The position numbers and the translations under genes are program-made. 64,000 bases of DNA from Alphaproteobacteria bacterium (GTDB lineage Bacteria > Pseudomonadota > Alphaproteobacteria > Micropepsales > Micropepsaceae). The DNA lies in contig JAICHV010000012.1 of NCBI GenBank assembly GCA_025924715.1, forward strand, positions 22,067 to 86,066, in the 5' to 3' direction. The notes below the pieces were generated by a model. It saw only the letters and a program-made list of their open reading frames with translations. It was not told the DNA's origin and did not search any database. Every line of letters starts with the position of its first letter. Within the stretch, counting starts at the first letter, position 1. This document shows positions 24,237 through 32,000 of this stretch, piece after piece.

Positions 24237-25286
24237 GTGAGGACCCATGCGAAGGACAACCCCAAAGAGGCAGCGCGGCAGGCCGGGCTGCGCTATGTCA
24301 GCGACGATCGCGTCGCGGGGATTACCCGCCATGGTCCGCGGGGGCGGTTTTATTACCGCACGCCCACAGGGGCCCGCTTGCGCGACAAAGCCGCGCTTAA
24401 GCGCATCCGCCAAATGGCCATCCCGCCGGCCTGGAGCCATGTCTGGATCGCGCCTTTCGCCGATGCCCATCTTATTGCCACCGGCCGCGATGCCAAGGGG
24501 CGCAAACAATACCGCTATCATCCCGCTTTCGCCGCGCTGCGCGATGCGGCGAAATTCCAGAGCCTGGCGCAGTTTGCCCGCAATCTTCCGGCGCTGCGCC
24601 GGCGCCTGAATGCCGATCTGCGCCGGCCCGGGCTGCCGCGCGAAAAAGTGCTGGCCGGCATCGTCACCTTGCTCGAGGAAAGCCTGATCCGCATCGGCAA
24701 TGAGGAATATGCCCGCGCCAATCGCAGTTTCGGACTGACCACCTTGCGCAACCGCCATGTGCGGGTGCGCGGCGACGAAATCAAATTCCTCTTCACCGGC
24801 AAAAGCGGCAAGCAATGGGACGTGGCGCTGCGCGATTCTCGAGTGGCGCGCATGGTGCGCAAATGCCAGGACCTGCCCGGCCAGCATCTGTTCGAATATC
24901 GCGGCCCCGATGGCGGCATACACGCGGTCAGCTCCACCGACGTCAATGCCTATTTGCGCGCCATCAGCGGCCAGGACATCACCGCCAAGGATTTCCGCAC
25001 CTGGGCCGGCACGGTGGAGGCGGCGCGCGCTTTTGCCGGGCTGAAGGGACGCGCCGGAAAAAAGGCGGTGCGCGACGTCATCGCCGGCGTGGCGGCCCAA
25101 CTGGGCAATACGGTTTCGGTCTGCCGCAAATGCTACATCCATCCCGCCGTGATCGCGGCCTATGAATCGGGCGCCCTGAAAGTGCGCTCCGGAGCGCGGC
25201 GCGGCAGCGGCCTGGACCGGGTGGAACGCAGCGTCTTGGCGCTGCTGCGCAAGGCGGCCCGCGCCCCGGCTAAGCGGGCGCGCTGA
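24237..25286 (+). CDS. Type IB DNA topoisomerase
   Basis: Bacterial (poxvirus-like) topoisomerase IB of 349 residues that relaxes supercoils through a 3'-phosphotyrosyl link. N-terminal domain: GITRHGPRGRFYYRTPTG, then RIRQMAIPPAWSHVWIAP. The catalytic domain shows ESLIRIGNEEYARANRSFG and LTTLRNRHV, KDFRTWAGT, and the nucleophile Tyr in CRKCYIHPAVIAAY. All landmarks of the family are present at normal length. The start is GTG at 24237; a GGGG tract directly abuts it, so spacing is poor and the exact start is uncertain. It overlaps the 3' end of the convergent AlkB gene by 17 bases and opens a region rich in DNA-repair genes. Confidence 0.9.
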   Translation: MRTHAKDNPKEAARQAGLRYVSDDRVAGITRHGPRGRFYYRTPTGARLRDKAALKRIRQMAIPPAWSHVWIAPFADAHLIATGRDAKGRKQYRYHPAFAALRDAAKFQSLAQFARNLPALRRRLNADLRRPGLPREKVLAGIVTLLEESLIRIGNEEYARANRSFGLTTLRNRHVRVRGDEIKFLFTGKSGKQWDVALRDSRVARMVRKCQDLPGQHLFEYRGPDGGIHAVSSTDVNAYLRAISGQDITAKDFRTWAGTVEAARAFAGLKGRAGKKAVRDVIAGVAAQLGNTVSVCRKCYIHPAVIAAYESGALKVRSGARRGSGLDRVERSVLALLRKAARAPAKRAR

Positions 25287-25845
25287 GCCGCTGCGATGTC
25301 AGGCTGCGCAAGGTGATCGAATAGCGCAATTGCGCCACCGGCGCGATGCTGTGCTCCCAAAGCGTGCGGGCGGGACCGCTGAGCAGATAGATCGAGCGCG
25401 GCGCCAGGCTTTGCGTGTGGCGCTTCCAACGCTCGCCATGCCGGCGGCGAAACCGCAACGGACAGGGCGACAGCAGCGAGATCCCGGCCACCTCGCCGAA
25501 GTCGCGCTTGTCGCGGTGCCATCCGATCCCCGCACCCGGAGCATATTCGGTGATCAGCGCCTGGACGAAAAAATCTGCCGGCCGCCCGGCAAAAGCCGCT
25601 GCCCGGACTTGCAAGGGACCCAGCAAGGCGGGCAGCGGCTCGGCGGCGTCCAGGCGATGGCCGGCATAGTCATAACGCCAGCCGAATGAGACCACCCTCC
25701 GGTTGCCGGTGAAGCCATGAAATTCAAAAGGGCGCAAGGCCAGGCTGCTTATCCAGCCGACCAGGGCCCGTTCTTCCGCTTCACCGAGAAAATCGGGGGC
25801 ATAAGAAAACCCTTCGGGGCCGGTGTCGAACAGCAGCTCGCTCAT
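25270..25845 (-). CDS. alkB: AlkB-like Fe(II)/2-oxoglutarate dioxygenase
   Basis: Alpha-ketoglutarate-dependent dioxygenase of 191 residues that would remove methyl groups from damaged bases (1-methyladenine, 3-methylcytosine). The iron ligands are H110 and D112 (GWHRDKRDFG) and H165 (WEHSI); RYSITLRS supplies the 2-oxoglutarate-binding Arg. YAPGAGIGWH is the typical AlkB strand. ATG at 25845 (MSELLFD) was chosen because residues before it lack family features. Length matches the AlkB family from Alphaproteobacteria better than E. coli AlkB. The substrate may be DNA or RNA. Confidence 0.9.
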   Translation of the reverse strand: MSELLFDTGPEGFSYAPDFLGEAEERALVGWISSLALRPFEFHGFTGNRRVVSFGWRYDYAGHRLDAAEPLPALLGPLQVRAAAFAGRPADFFVQALITEYAPGAGIGWHRDKRDFGEVAGISLLSPCPLRFRRRHGERWKRHTQSLAPRSIYLLSGPARTLWEHSIAPVAQLRYSITLRSLTSQRLSAPA

Positions 25846-25921
25846 GACGCTGTCAACCTTTGAACCCGCGGCTTGAGCCAGGAGCGGAACAGGCACGCAT
25901 TGTGGCCCGTTATATCTCGCG

Positions 25922-26227
25922 ATGGTCCTGATCCAAATCCTTTTGCCTTTGACCGACAATCAGGGGCGCCCTTTTGAGGGCCATGTCCTCACCGATCTTC
26001 AACAGGAATTGACCCGGCGCTTTGGCGGCTTCACGGCCTTCACCCGCGCGCCCGCCGAAGGCGTCTGGGCGCATGACGGCCGCAAGACGCGGGACGACAT
26101 TGTGGTGGTGGAAATCATGGCCCAAACGCTGGATGCGGATTGGTGGCGGCAATTGCGCGCTCGGCTGGAGAATGACCTGCGCCAGGAAAACATCGTCATC
26201 CGCTCTCATCCTGTGCACGTGCTGTAA
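25922..26227 (+). CDS. Conserved hypothetical protein
   Basis: Small soluble protein of 101 residues. Features: LIQILLPLTDNQGRPF at the start, RRFGGFTAFTRAPAEGVW in the middle, and DDIVVVEIMAQ followed by a Trp-Trp pair (DADWWRQLRARLEND). I recall similar proteins of unknown role in proteobacteria, with an alternating strand-helix pattern that may be a ferredoxin-like fold. No catalytic motif is evident. It is divergent from alkB with 76 bases between start codons, which may share control. Confidence 0.78.
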   Translation: MVLIQILLPLTDNQGRPFEGHVLTDLQQELTRRFGGFTAFTRAPAEGVWAHDGRKTRDDIVVVEIMAQTLDADWWRQLRARLENDLRQENIVIRSHPVHVL

Positions 26228-26245
26228 GCGGCGCGCGCAACCGGC

Positions 26246-26377
26246 TTAGAGGCAAAAACCCGCGACGACGGTGACGGTCCACAAGGTCAATATGCCGAGA
26301 ATCCCGACAAGCCATGTCCGCGGCGAAAGCTCCGGCGTCATCGGTTGTTGGTTGCTATCGATGTCGAGAAAATTCAT
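26246..26377 (-). CDS. Small single-pass membrane protein (43 aa)
   Basis: A 43-residue frame: MNFLDIDSNQQPMTPELSPR, then a hydrophobic stretch starting TWLVGILGILTLW that makes one transmembrane helix, ending AGFCL. ATG at 26377 has a GGGGG tract eight bases upstream, so initiation looks real, and the composition is that of a small inner-membrane protein. No family recognised. Too short for standard gene finders, so it may be missing from annotations. Confidence 0.55.
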   Translation of the reverse strand: MNFLDIDSNQQPMTPELSPRTWLVGILGILTLWTVTVVAGFCL

Positions 26378-26492
26378 CGGCCGAACCCCCATTCGGTTTT
26401 GGCCTTCAGCCCGAACAAGGTTCTCAGAAAAACTTTAATCGCGGCTTACCGCATCTGCGTGCCATTGCGTACGCGGGCGATGCAGCGTCAAC

Positions 26493-26705
26493 TCACGAGG
26501 TGTGGGGGCCCGATTCCGCCAGCCGGCTCTTGACCAGCGGCATCTCCATTTCCTGCACCGCATGAAGCACGCTTTCCCAGACGGCGACCGCCTGCGGGTC
26601 GTTGCGCCGGCGGTATTTGTCGACCTCGAAATGGCATTCCTCGACGGCTTGCCGGCCATAGGCTCTGATCATGCCTTCGGCCGATCTTTTGACGTTCTCG
26701 TTCAC
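26493..26705 (-). CDS. Small conserved hypothetical protein (70 aa)
   Basis: A 70-residue helical soluble protein with AEGMIRAYGRQAVEE and RRNDPQAVAVWESVLHAV. The charged amphipathic pattern and the RRNDPQAVAVWE segment look like a conserved alphaproteobacterial family, but I cannot name it. GTG at 26705 has AGGGG seven bases upstream; a TTG one codon earlier is less likely. It is transcribed in the same direction as the small membrane protein downstream (115 bases apart). Confidence 0.65.
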   Translation of the reverse strand: MNENVKRSAEGMIRAYGRQAVEECHFEVDKYRRRNDPQAVAVWESVLHAVQEMEMPLVKSRLAESGPHTS

Positions 26706-26835
26706 CAAAATACCCCTGCCTTAAGGGCTTATATTGGTGGGCAGGCCGGCGCCTGCCTAGCGAAAATTCGGTGCGCTTTGTTACTGAACAGGAGCGGCCG
26801 CCAGAACGATTAAGTCGCAGCGGCGTTTCACAAAT

Positions 26836-27111
26836 ATGAAAAATAATTCGGCCGGCGCGGGAAGGAGAGGGGACGCGGAGGGCGCCCTGGGAGCGGTATA
26901 CGAATTCCGCTTCCTGACCGACGGCCGCCTTTGGGCCGTTCATACCGTCTCCCTGGAGAACGACACCGAAGCTTGCGAAAGAGCGCGGGCCTACCTGGCG
27001 GCCGTGGAGGGCTGCAACTGTGTGGTGGTGCGCAACGGGGTGCGGTTCATGCGCAAAATCACCCGCTGGGAGGGGGATGGCAGTGCCGCCCCGCGCCCCG
27101 CGCTGATGTAG
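26836..27111 (+). CDS. Small hypothetical protein (91 aa)
   Basis: Protein of 91 residues with a Gly-rich N terminus, a central strand-helix-strand (VYEFRFLTDGRLWAVHTVSL, DTEACERARAYLAAV, CNCVVVRNGVRFMRK) and a disordered Pro-rich end. No motif recognised. The gene lies upstream of the hemerythrin gene on the same strand with a 119-base gap. The coding call rests on the compact domain-like core and ATG position only. Confidence 0.55.
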   Translation: MKNNSAGAGRRGDAEGALGAVYEFRFLTDGRLWAVHTVSLENDTEACERARAYLAAVEGCNCVVVRNGVRFMRKITRWEGDGSAAPRPALM

Positions 27112-27230
27112 GTCCGTTTTTGTACGAGATCGTACAATCCCCGCGAAATCCCGCCCGCTACGTCCGGCAACCGGAACCGCCCCCGACTTGGCGCCTTTTT
27201 CCATTGACCCATTCCAACCGCGAGACACCG

Positions 27231-27860
27231 ATGGCCAAAAAGAAAAAAACTGCGACTTCGAAGAAAAAATCAGCCCCGAAGAAGAGGAACGCGACCGAGG
27301 GCGCCGCCATAGCGCTGCTCAAGGCCGACCACCGCAAGGTGGAAAAGCTGTTCCGGCAATTCGAGAAATTGGAAGAGACCGAGGAAAAAGCCGATCTGGT
27401 GCGCCAGATCTGCCTGGAGCTCATCGTCCATACCAAGCTGGAGGAGGAAATCTTTTATCCCGCCTGCCGCGAGGCCGACGTCGAAGACGATCTGCTGGAC
27501 GAAGCCCAAGTCGAACATGACGGGGCCAAGGTTCTGATCGGCGATCTGCTCCAGGGCTCGGCCGAGGACGAGTTTTACGACGCCAAGGTCACGACCCTTT
27601 CGGAATATATCAAGCATCATGTGGGCGAGGAGGAACAGCCGGGCAAGGGCATCTTCGCCAAAGCCAAAAAAGCCGGGCTTGAGCTGGATGAATTGGGCCG
27701 GCAGATCAAAACCCGCAAGGCCGAATTGCTGGAGAAACCCGAGGCACTGTTGGCCACCCCGCCGCAGCCGGTATCGATTCAACTATCGTCCGGCAAAAGG
27801 CGGCAGAGCGGGAGCGTCTCCGAGATCGGCAATGGAAGCGACGCGGCACGGCATGGCTAG
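27231..27860 (+). CDS. Hemerythrin HHE-domain protein
   Basis: Protein of 209 residues: a Lys-rich N-terminal tail (residues 2-19, KKKKTATSKKKSAPKK) and a four-helix hemerythrin domain with candidate diiron ligands H34 (KADHRKVE), H67 and E71 (HTKLEEEIFYPA), H96 (VEHDGAK), H129/H130 and E133 (YIKHHVGEEE). It could bind O2, NO or store iron, and is often linked to oxidative stress. The basic tail resembles histone-like extensions and may bind nucleic acid. It ends 3 bases before the CinA gene, so the two are probably cotranscribed. Confidence 0.9.
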   Translation: MAKKKKTATSKKKSAPKKRNATEGAAIALLKADHRKVEKLFRQFEKLEETEEKADLVRQICLELIVHTKLEEEIFYPACREADVEDDLLDEAQVEHDGAKVLIGDLLQGSAEDEFYDAKVTTLSEYIKHHVGEEEQPGKGIFAKAKKAGLELDELGRQIKTRKAELLEKPEALLATPPQPVSIQLSSGKRRQSGSVSEIGNGSDAARHG

Positions 27861-27863
27861 ACG

Positions 27864-28409
27864 ATGACGGCTGTCCCGATGGGCGCCCAGGCGGCGGAGG
27901 AACGGAGCGGCCCCTGCATCGATGCCGACCTGATCGACCGCGCTGAGAGCGCGATGGCGGTGCTAAAGCGCCGGCGGCGCAGCGTGGTGACCGCCGAATC
28001 CTGTACCGCCGGCTTGGTTTGCGCGGTGCTTTCCCATGTCGAAGATGCCAGCAAATTCCTACAGGGGAGCTTCGTCACCTATACCAAGGCGAACAAAAGC
28101 CAGGCTTTGTCCGTCGATCCGGCGTTGCTGGCGCGCCAGGGCAGCGTCAATGAGGCGGTCGCGCGCCAATTGGTGGCAGGCGCGCTGGCGCATTCCCCCG
28201 CCGACATCGCCTTGGCGGTGAGCGGCGTGCTGGGACCATCCCCCGACGAAGACGGCAATCCGGTGGGCCTGGTGTATTTCGGCTGCGGATTGCGGGGCAC
28301 AGAGCCGCGTATCCTGCGCCGCGATTACGGCAAACGTCCGCCGGACCTGTTGCGCCGCTATGCGGTCATGGACGCCCTGGCGCTGCTGGAAGAGGAAGCC
28401 GGCGCCTGA
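27864..28409 (+). CDS. pncC: CinA C-terminal domain nicotinamide-nucleotide amidohydrolase
   Basis: Enzyme of 181 residues that deamidates nicotinamide mononucleotide to nicotinic acid mononucleotide, recycling NAD made waste by DNA ligase and ADP-ribosylation. Family motifs are VTAESCTAGLV, GSFVTYTKANKSQAL, SVNEAVARQLVAGAL and LAVSGVLGPSPDEDGNPVG. It lacks the N-terminal CinA domain, like E. coli PncC (YgaD). Starts 3 bases after the hemerythrin gene. The LigC gene nearby uses ATP and not NAD, so the link to ligase is only loose. Confidence 0.88.
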   Translation: MTAVPMGAQAAEERSGPCIDADLIDRAESAMAVLKRRRRSVVTAESCTAGLVCAVLSHVEDASKFLQGSFVTYTKANKSQALSVDPALLARQGSVNEAVARQLVAGALAHSPADIALAVSGVLGPSPDEDGNPVGLVYFGCGLRGTEPRILRRDYGKRPPDLLRRYAVMDALALLEEEAGA

Positions 28410-28415
28410 CGGCGG

Positions 28416-28787
28416 TCAGAAGCTTTCATAATCGAAGCCATGACAGGCGCAGACCCGCCGGGCCAGTTTGTGGAATTGCGGATTGTGATGGCCGCGCGCC
28501 GTACCGGTCTCGTCCTGATAGAGATGGATCATCTCATGGGCCATGGTGGCCATGAGCAATTCGGTGCTGCGCACCAGGCCGGCCGAGATTGCGATCTCGC
28601 TGAAGCCATTGGCGCCGATCGCCTTGCGATGACGGCCACGGAAATGCCCGAAGCGATCCCGCGCGCCCAACACCCGAAAGCTGATGGCATCGCCCTCCGG
28701 AAGATCCCAGCCGCGGAAGGGGGGCGTCAGGCGTAAATATTCATAGGCGCTTTCCAATATCTGCGGGGTCAGGACAAGTCCGGCCAT
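28416..28787 (-). CDS. SprT-like zinc metalloprotease
   Basis: Protein of 123 residues with HEMIH in MAHEMIHLYQDE, followed by GHHNPQFHKLARRV, the SprT-like zinc site (HExxH plus downstream His). N-terminal sequence LTPQILESAYEYLRLTPPF and W-rich strands fit the same family. SprT/SPRTN proteins include proteases that digest DNA-protein crosslinks, but bacterial members are little studied. The gene is only 123 residues, shorter than E. coli SprT, and lacks the C-terminal Cys cluster. It converges with pncC (6-base gap). Confidence 0.83.
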   Translation of the reverse strand: MAGLVLTPQILESAYEYLRLTPPFRGWDLPEGDAISFRVLGARDRFGHFRGRHRKAIGANGFSEIAISAGLVRSTELLMATMAHEMIHLYQDETGTARGHHNPQFHKLARRVCACHGFDYESF

Positions 28788-28827
28788 GGCGGCCCAATCG
28801 CTCCCTTGGTCTGCTACGGTACGAAAC

Positions 28828-29070
28828 TCAGGATTTCTTCGATTTCCTGGATTTCTTGGACTTTCTGGACTTCTTCTTGCGACCCTTTTTCTTGGCAGGG
28901 ACTTTTTTGCCTTTCTTGCGGGCTTCGGAAAGGCCGATGGCGATGGCCTGTTTGCGGCTTTTCACTTTTCCGCCTTTGCCGCCCTTACCCCGCTTCAGGG
29001 TGCCTTTTTTCTTGCGCTTCATCGCCCGCTCGACGTCTTTGCCGGCGCTTTTCGAATATTTTCTGGCCAT
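28828..29070 (-). CDS. Lys-rich DUF6496-type protein (first copy)
   Basis: An 80-residue basic protein: MARKYSKSAGKDVERAM, then GGKGGKVKSRKQAIAIGL, SEARKKG and a tail of Lys/Ser repeats (KSRKSKKSRKSKKS). The KSRKQAIAI motif marks DUF6496 proteins found in many Alphaproteobacteria; their function is unknown, and the composition suggests nucleic-acid binding. A second, longer copy lies at 32812-33282. It is 40 bases upstream of the SprT-like gene on the same strand, so both may be cotranscribed. Confidence 0.85.
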   Translation of the reverse strand: MARKYSKSAGKDVERAMKRKKKGTLKRGKGGKGGKVKSRKQAIAIGLSEARKKGKKVPAKKKGRKKKSRKSKKSRKSKKS

Positions 29071-29239
29071 GTCTGGGACCCTTCTGCTTCGCCCCTATCA
29101 ACGGGCGGTGATGGGGTCCGTTCCGGTCCGCGCCAACGGCCGGCGCAAAAGTCGCGCCCGCCCGCAACCCCTTGCCGTCAAGGGATGTTTCCGCACCGAT
29201 AGGGTCCCGTCATCCTTCCTTCATGCGAAAAGGTCCTGC

Positions 29240-30277
29240 ATGGCAAAAGCCTCCCAGCTCAAGCCCGGTAAAGTAGCGCCGATGGAAGCCAAACTGGTGT
29301 CCGAATTGCCGCGCGGTCCAGGCTGGCAATACGAACCCAAATGGGACGGCTTTCGCTGCCTGGTGTTCAAGAGTGACGGCTCCATCGCGCTTCAGGCCAA
29401 ATCCGGCAAACCGCTCACCCGCTATTTTCCCGAAATGGTGGAGAGTTTCGCCGCGTTGAAAGCCACGCAATTCGTATTGGACGGAGAGCTGGTCATTCCG
29501 GTCGGCAAAGCGCTGTCCTTCGAGGCTCTGCAAATGCGGCTGCATCCGGCGCAAAGCCGTATCCAGAAATTGTCGCAGCAGACGCCGGCGCTGTTCATGG
29601 CTTTCGATCTGCTGCGCGACGGTGCCGAACTTCTCTCCCGTCCCTTGAAAGAGCGGCGGGCGAGATTGGAATCGCTTTTCGTTCGTCTCGGCCCAAATGC
29701 CAGGCTTCGCCTCTCTCCCGTCAGCCATAAATTCGCCCAGGCGCAAAGCTGGCTGAGGCGGGCAGGCGGCGCGCTGGATGGCGTGATCGCCAAGCCGCTG
29801 GAGGCACCTTACCTGCCCGGCGCGCGCGCCATGCTGAAAGTCAAATGCCGGCGCACCGCCGATTGCGTGGTGGGGGGATTTCGTTATGCCACCGGCAGCA
29901 AAGAAGTCGGATCGATGTTGCTTGGGTTGTACAATGCGGCCGGCAAGCTGGATCATGTCGGATTTATCTCCGGCATCCGCGACGACGACCGCCCGGCTCT
30001 GACCAAAACACTGGAAAAGCTGCGGGGCGGGACCGGCTTTACCGGCGATGCGCCGGGCGGCCCCTCGCGCTGGTCAACCGAACGCAGCGCGCAATGGGTG
30101 CCGCTGAAACCGAATCTGGTGGTGGAAGTGCAATATGACCAGGTGACCGGCGGGCGCTTTCGCCATGGCACAAGCTTTCTGCGCTGGCGCCCCGACAAGG
30201 CGCCGCGGCAATGCACGGCCGATCAATTGGTCCGCGAAGCGCGGCCGTCGCGGCTGATGCAAAAATTGCTGGCCTGA
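29240..30277 (+). CDS. ATP-dependent DNA ligase (LigC type)
   Basis: ATP-dependent ligase of 345 residues that seals nicks using an enzyme-AMP intermediate on K34 (YEPKWDGFRCLV). Motifs III (FVLDGELVIP), IIIa (FMAFDLLRDG), IV (ALDGVIAKP) and V (MLKVKCRR) are present, and the OB-fold domain ends with GTSFLRWRPDKAPRQC. There are no LigD polymerase or nuclease domains and no Ku gene nearby, so LigC-type base-excision gap repair is more likely than end joining. ATG at 29240 has AAAAGG six bases upstream. Confidence 0.9.
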   Translation: MAKASQLKPGKVAPMEAKLVSELPRGPGWQYEPKWDGFRCLVFKSDGSIALQAKSGKPLTRYFPEMVESFAALKATQFVLDGELVIPVGKALSFEALQMRLHPAQSRIQKLSQQTPALFMAFDLLRDGAELLSRPLKERRARLESLFVRLGPNARLRLSPVSHKFAQAQSWLRRAGGALDGVIAKPLEAPYLPGARAMLKVKCRRTADCVVGGFRYATGSKEVGSMLLGLYNAAGKLDHVGFISGIRDDDRPALTKTLEKLRGGTGFTGDAPGGPSRWSTERSAQWVPLKPNLVVEVQYDQVTGGRFRHGTSFLRWRPDKAPRQCTADQLVREARPSRLMQKLLA

Positions 30278-30286
30278 CGGAGCGGG

Positions 30287-30904
30287 TCAATCGCCGGCGC
30301 GGTCACGCAGGTCTTCCAGTTTTTTGCGCTGGCCGGCCCAGCGGGCTTTTTCCGCTTTTTCGCGTTGGTCCAATTTCTCGCGCTCGGCCTCGATCCGCGC
30401 CAGCGCCTCTTGGTGCTGCTGCGCGGCATGCTCCAATCGCGACAGCGCCTTATCGCGGGCGCGTTGACGTTTGTCCGCTTCGCGCCGGCGTTCTTCTTCC
30501 TCTTTTTTCCTTTCGCGGTCGCGCCGTGCCTTGGCCTTGGCGAAGGAAATAATGGCGGCGCGATCCTTGGTCGTATCGGCCTGCGGCTTCTGAGCCGGGG
30601 CTTTGCGGGGCTTTACCGGCGCGCGTTTGGGTTTTCGATAGGCGGCAGGCAAAGGAAAATCCTTGGGCAGCTGCGCATTCTCGGCAAAGGGGCCGCTGGT
30701 GCCGACCGCCCGGCGCAGCACGGTGCCGGGCTTCGCATTGGTCGCGGCGGTGATTTGGGGATCGTCGGTCTCCCAAGCCACGCCGCGATGAAAGGCATTG
30801 TGCGTCATGCCCCAGGCATCGAGCGCGGCTTTCATCGACGGCGCCGCCACCGCCAGTTCGAAAAATCCCAGATGGGTGACAAAGGTCTTGAGCTTGCGGG
30901 CCAT
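30287..30904 (-). CDS. Coiled-coil conserved protein (TolA-like annotation)
   Basis: Protein of 205 residues. The first 85 residues form a compact domain (RKLKTFVTHLGFFELAVAAP, GMTHNAFHRGVAWETDDP, PGTVLRRAVGTSGPF), and the C-terminal half is a highly charged coiled coil (EEERRREADKRQRARDKAL). I recall alphaproteobacterial homologues annotated as TolA-like or cell-envelope proteins, probably because of the coiled coil alone; there is no signal peptide or membrane anchor. It is last in a three-gene minus-strand run NUDIX-AAG-this gene with an 18-base gap, which suggests a DNA-repair link. Confidence 0.78.
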   Translation of the reverse strand: MARKLKTFVTHLGFFELAVAAPSMKAALDAWGMTHNAFHRGVAWETDDPQITAATNAKPGTVLRRAVGTSGPFAENAQLPKDFPLPAAYRKPKRAPVKPRKAPAQKPQADTTKDRAAIISFAKAKARRDRERKKEEEERRREADKRQRARDKALSRLEHAAQQHQEALARIEAEREKLDQREKAEKARWAGQRKKLEDLRDRAGD

Positions 30905-30922
30905 TCGCGCCTCCTGAATTAA

Positions 30923-31477
30923 TCAGAACCGCCGGCTGAGAAAGATAGAGTCTTTGAGACCGAAGCGGCGGGGAAAATCCACCGCTTTGGTGATGCCGAT
31001 GCGCGGGCCGACCAGAATTTCGCTCTTCTGCGTTTCGCCCCGCAGCGAAAAAGGCGGCCGCGACAGCGATGCGCCGTCCAGCGCCCCGGTGATCCCCAGC
31101 GCCTGGCAAAGACGCCCCGGCCCGGCGCACAACAGCCGCAGGTCGTCGGTGCCGCGCCGGCGCTGCATCAAGCCGATGCCATGCTCCGGCACCAGGGCGC
31201 GGATCAGGACGGCGCTGCCGATCAGGCAAACGAAGTTCAGGCACCAGTGAATGCCGTAAGAGCGATAGACATAGGCATGCCCCGCCGGTCCGAACATCGA
31301 GGCATTGCGGGCGCTGCGCCGCATGCCATAAGCATGCGAAGCCGGGTCGTCGCCATGATAGCTTTCGGTTTCGACGATTCCGCCGCCCACACCGGCGACG
31401 CGCAAATCCACGCCTATCAATTCGCGCGCCACCAGATCGGCATCGCGGTCGAAGAATGCGCGGGTGATCCTGGTCAT
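30923..31477 (-). CDS. 3-methyladenine DNA glycosylase (AAG/MPG family)
   Basis: Monofunctional glycosylase of 184 residues that removes alkylated purines and hypoxanthine from DNA. Motifs: ARELIGVDL, GGIVETESYHGDDPASHAYG with the catalytic Glu, RNASMFGPAGHAYVYRSYGI with the base-stacking Tyr region, and CAGPGRLCQALGI. The C-terminal GPRIGITKAVDFPRRF is also conserved. ATG at 31477 follows the stop codon of the NUDIX gene by two bases, so the two are coupled. With the AlkB gene at 25270, the window holds two independent alkylation repair routes. Confidence 0.92.
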   Translation of the reverse strand: MTRITRAFFDRDADLVARELIGVDLRVAGVGGGIVETESYHGDDPASHAYGMRRSARNASMFGPAGHAYVYRSYGIHWCLNFVCLIGSAVLIRALVPEHGIGLMQRRRGTDDLRLLCAGPGRLCQALGITGALDGASLSRPPFSLRGETQKSEILVGPRIGITKAVDFPRRFGLKDSIFLSRRF

Positions 31478-31479
31478 CC

Positions 31480-31926
31480 CTATCTCGCCCGGCGAAAAAA
31501 GCTTTCCAGCACGGGACGCTGGCCGGCGACGATCTTGGCCTGGGCCTCTTCGGCGCCGAACCATGCCCCCCGGTCGGCTTCGACAAAGCTCTGCAGCCGG
31601 CCGGATTTGGGCGGCCAGACCATCTGAAATTGGTTGCTTTTCAGCGCGGCGGGATCGCAGTCGCCTTGCGCGGCCCAGACATGCAGGTCCTTGCCCCGGT
31701 TCTGGCGAAAAATGCCCAGCTCTTCGAAGGGCCCCTGCGCGGTAAATCCGGTCTCCTCGGTGAATTCGCGCCGCGCGGCGGCAAGCGGATCTTCGCCCGG
31801 ACCGATCAGCCCTTTGGGGATCGACCAGGCGCCCAAATCCTGTTTCGCCCAGATCGGCCCGCCCATATGGATCAGGAAGACCTCAGGTCCGCGATAGAGC
31901 AGCAAACCGGCGCTTTGGATCGGCAT
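31480..31926 (-). CDS. NUDIX hydrolase
   Basis: Pyrophosphohydrolase of 148 residues. The NUDIX box is complete: GPGEDPLAAARREFTEETGF fits G-x5-E-x7-REUxEExGU. The N-terminal SAGLLLYRGPEVFLIHMGG and the LGAWSIPKGLI strand are typical of proteins that sanitise nucleotides or hydrolyse dinucleoside polyphosphates. The substrate cannot be read. First gene of a minus-strand group with the AAG glycosylase, which supports a role in nucleotide or DNA quality control. Confidence 0.9.
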   Translation of the reverse strand: MPIQSAGLLLYRGPEVFLIHMGGPIWAKQDLGAWSIPKGLIGPGEDPLAAARREFTEETGFTAQGPFEELGIFRQNRGKDLHVWAAQGDCDPAALKSNQFQMVWPPKSGRLQSFVEADRGAWFGAEEAQAKIVAGQRPVLESFFRRAR

Positions 31927-32000
31927 CTGTGGACAATAGACCCAAATGATCCAAAAGTTCCTCCTGCGCGTTTTCCTCGCAAGCTTTTCTCGGGTTTGCC

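Noticed and set aside
29240..30277. LigD-type end-joining ligase
   Set aside because: No polymerase or phosphoesterase domain and no Ku gene in the window.
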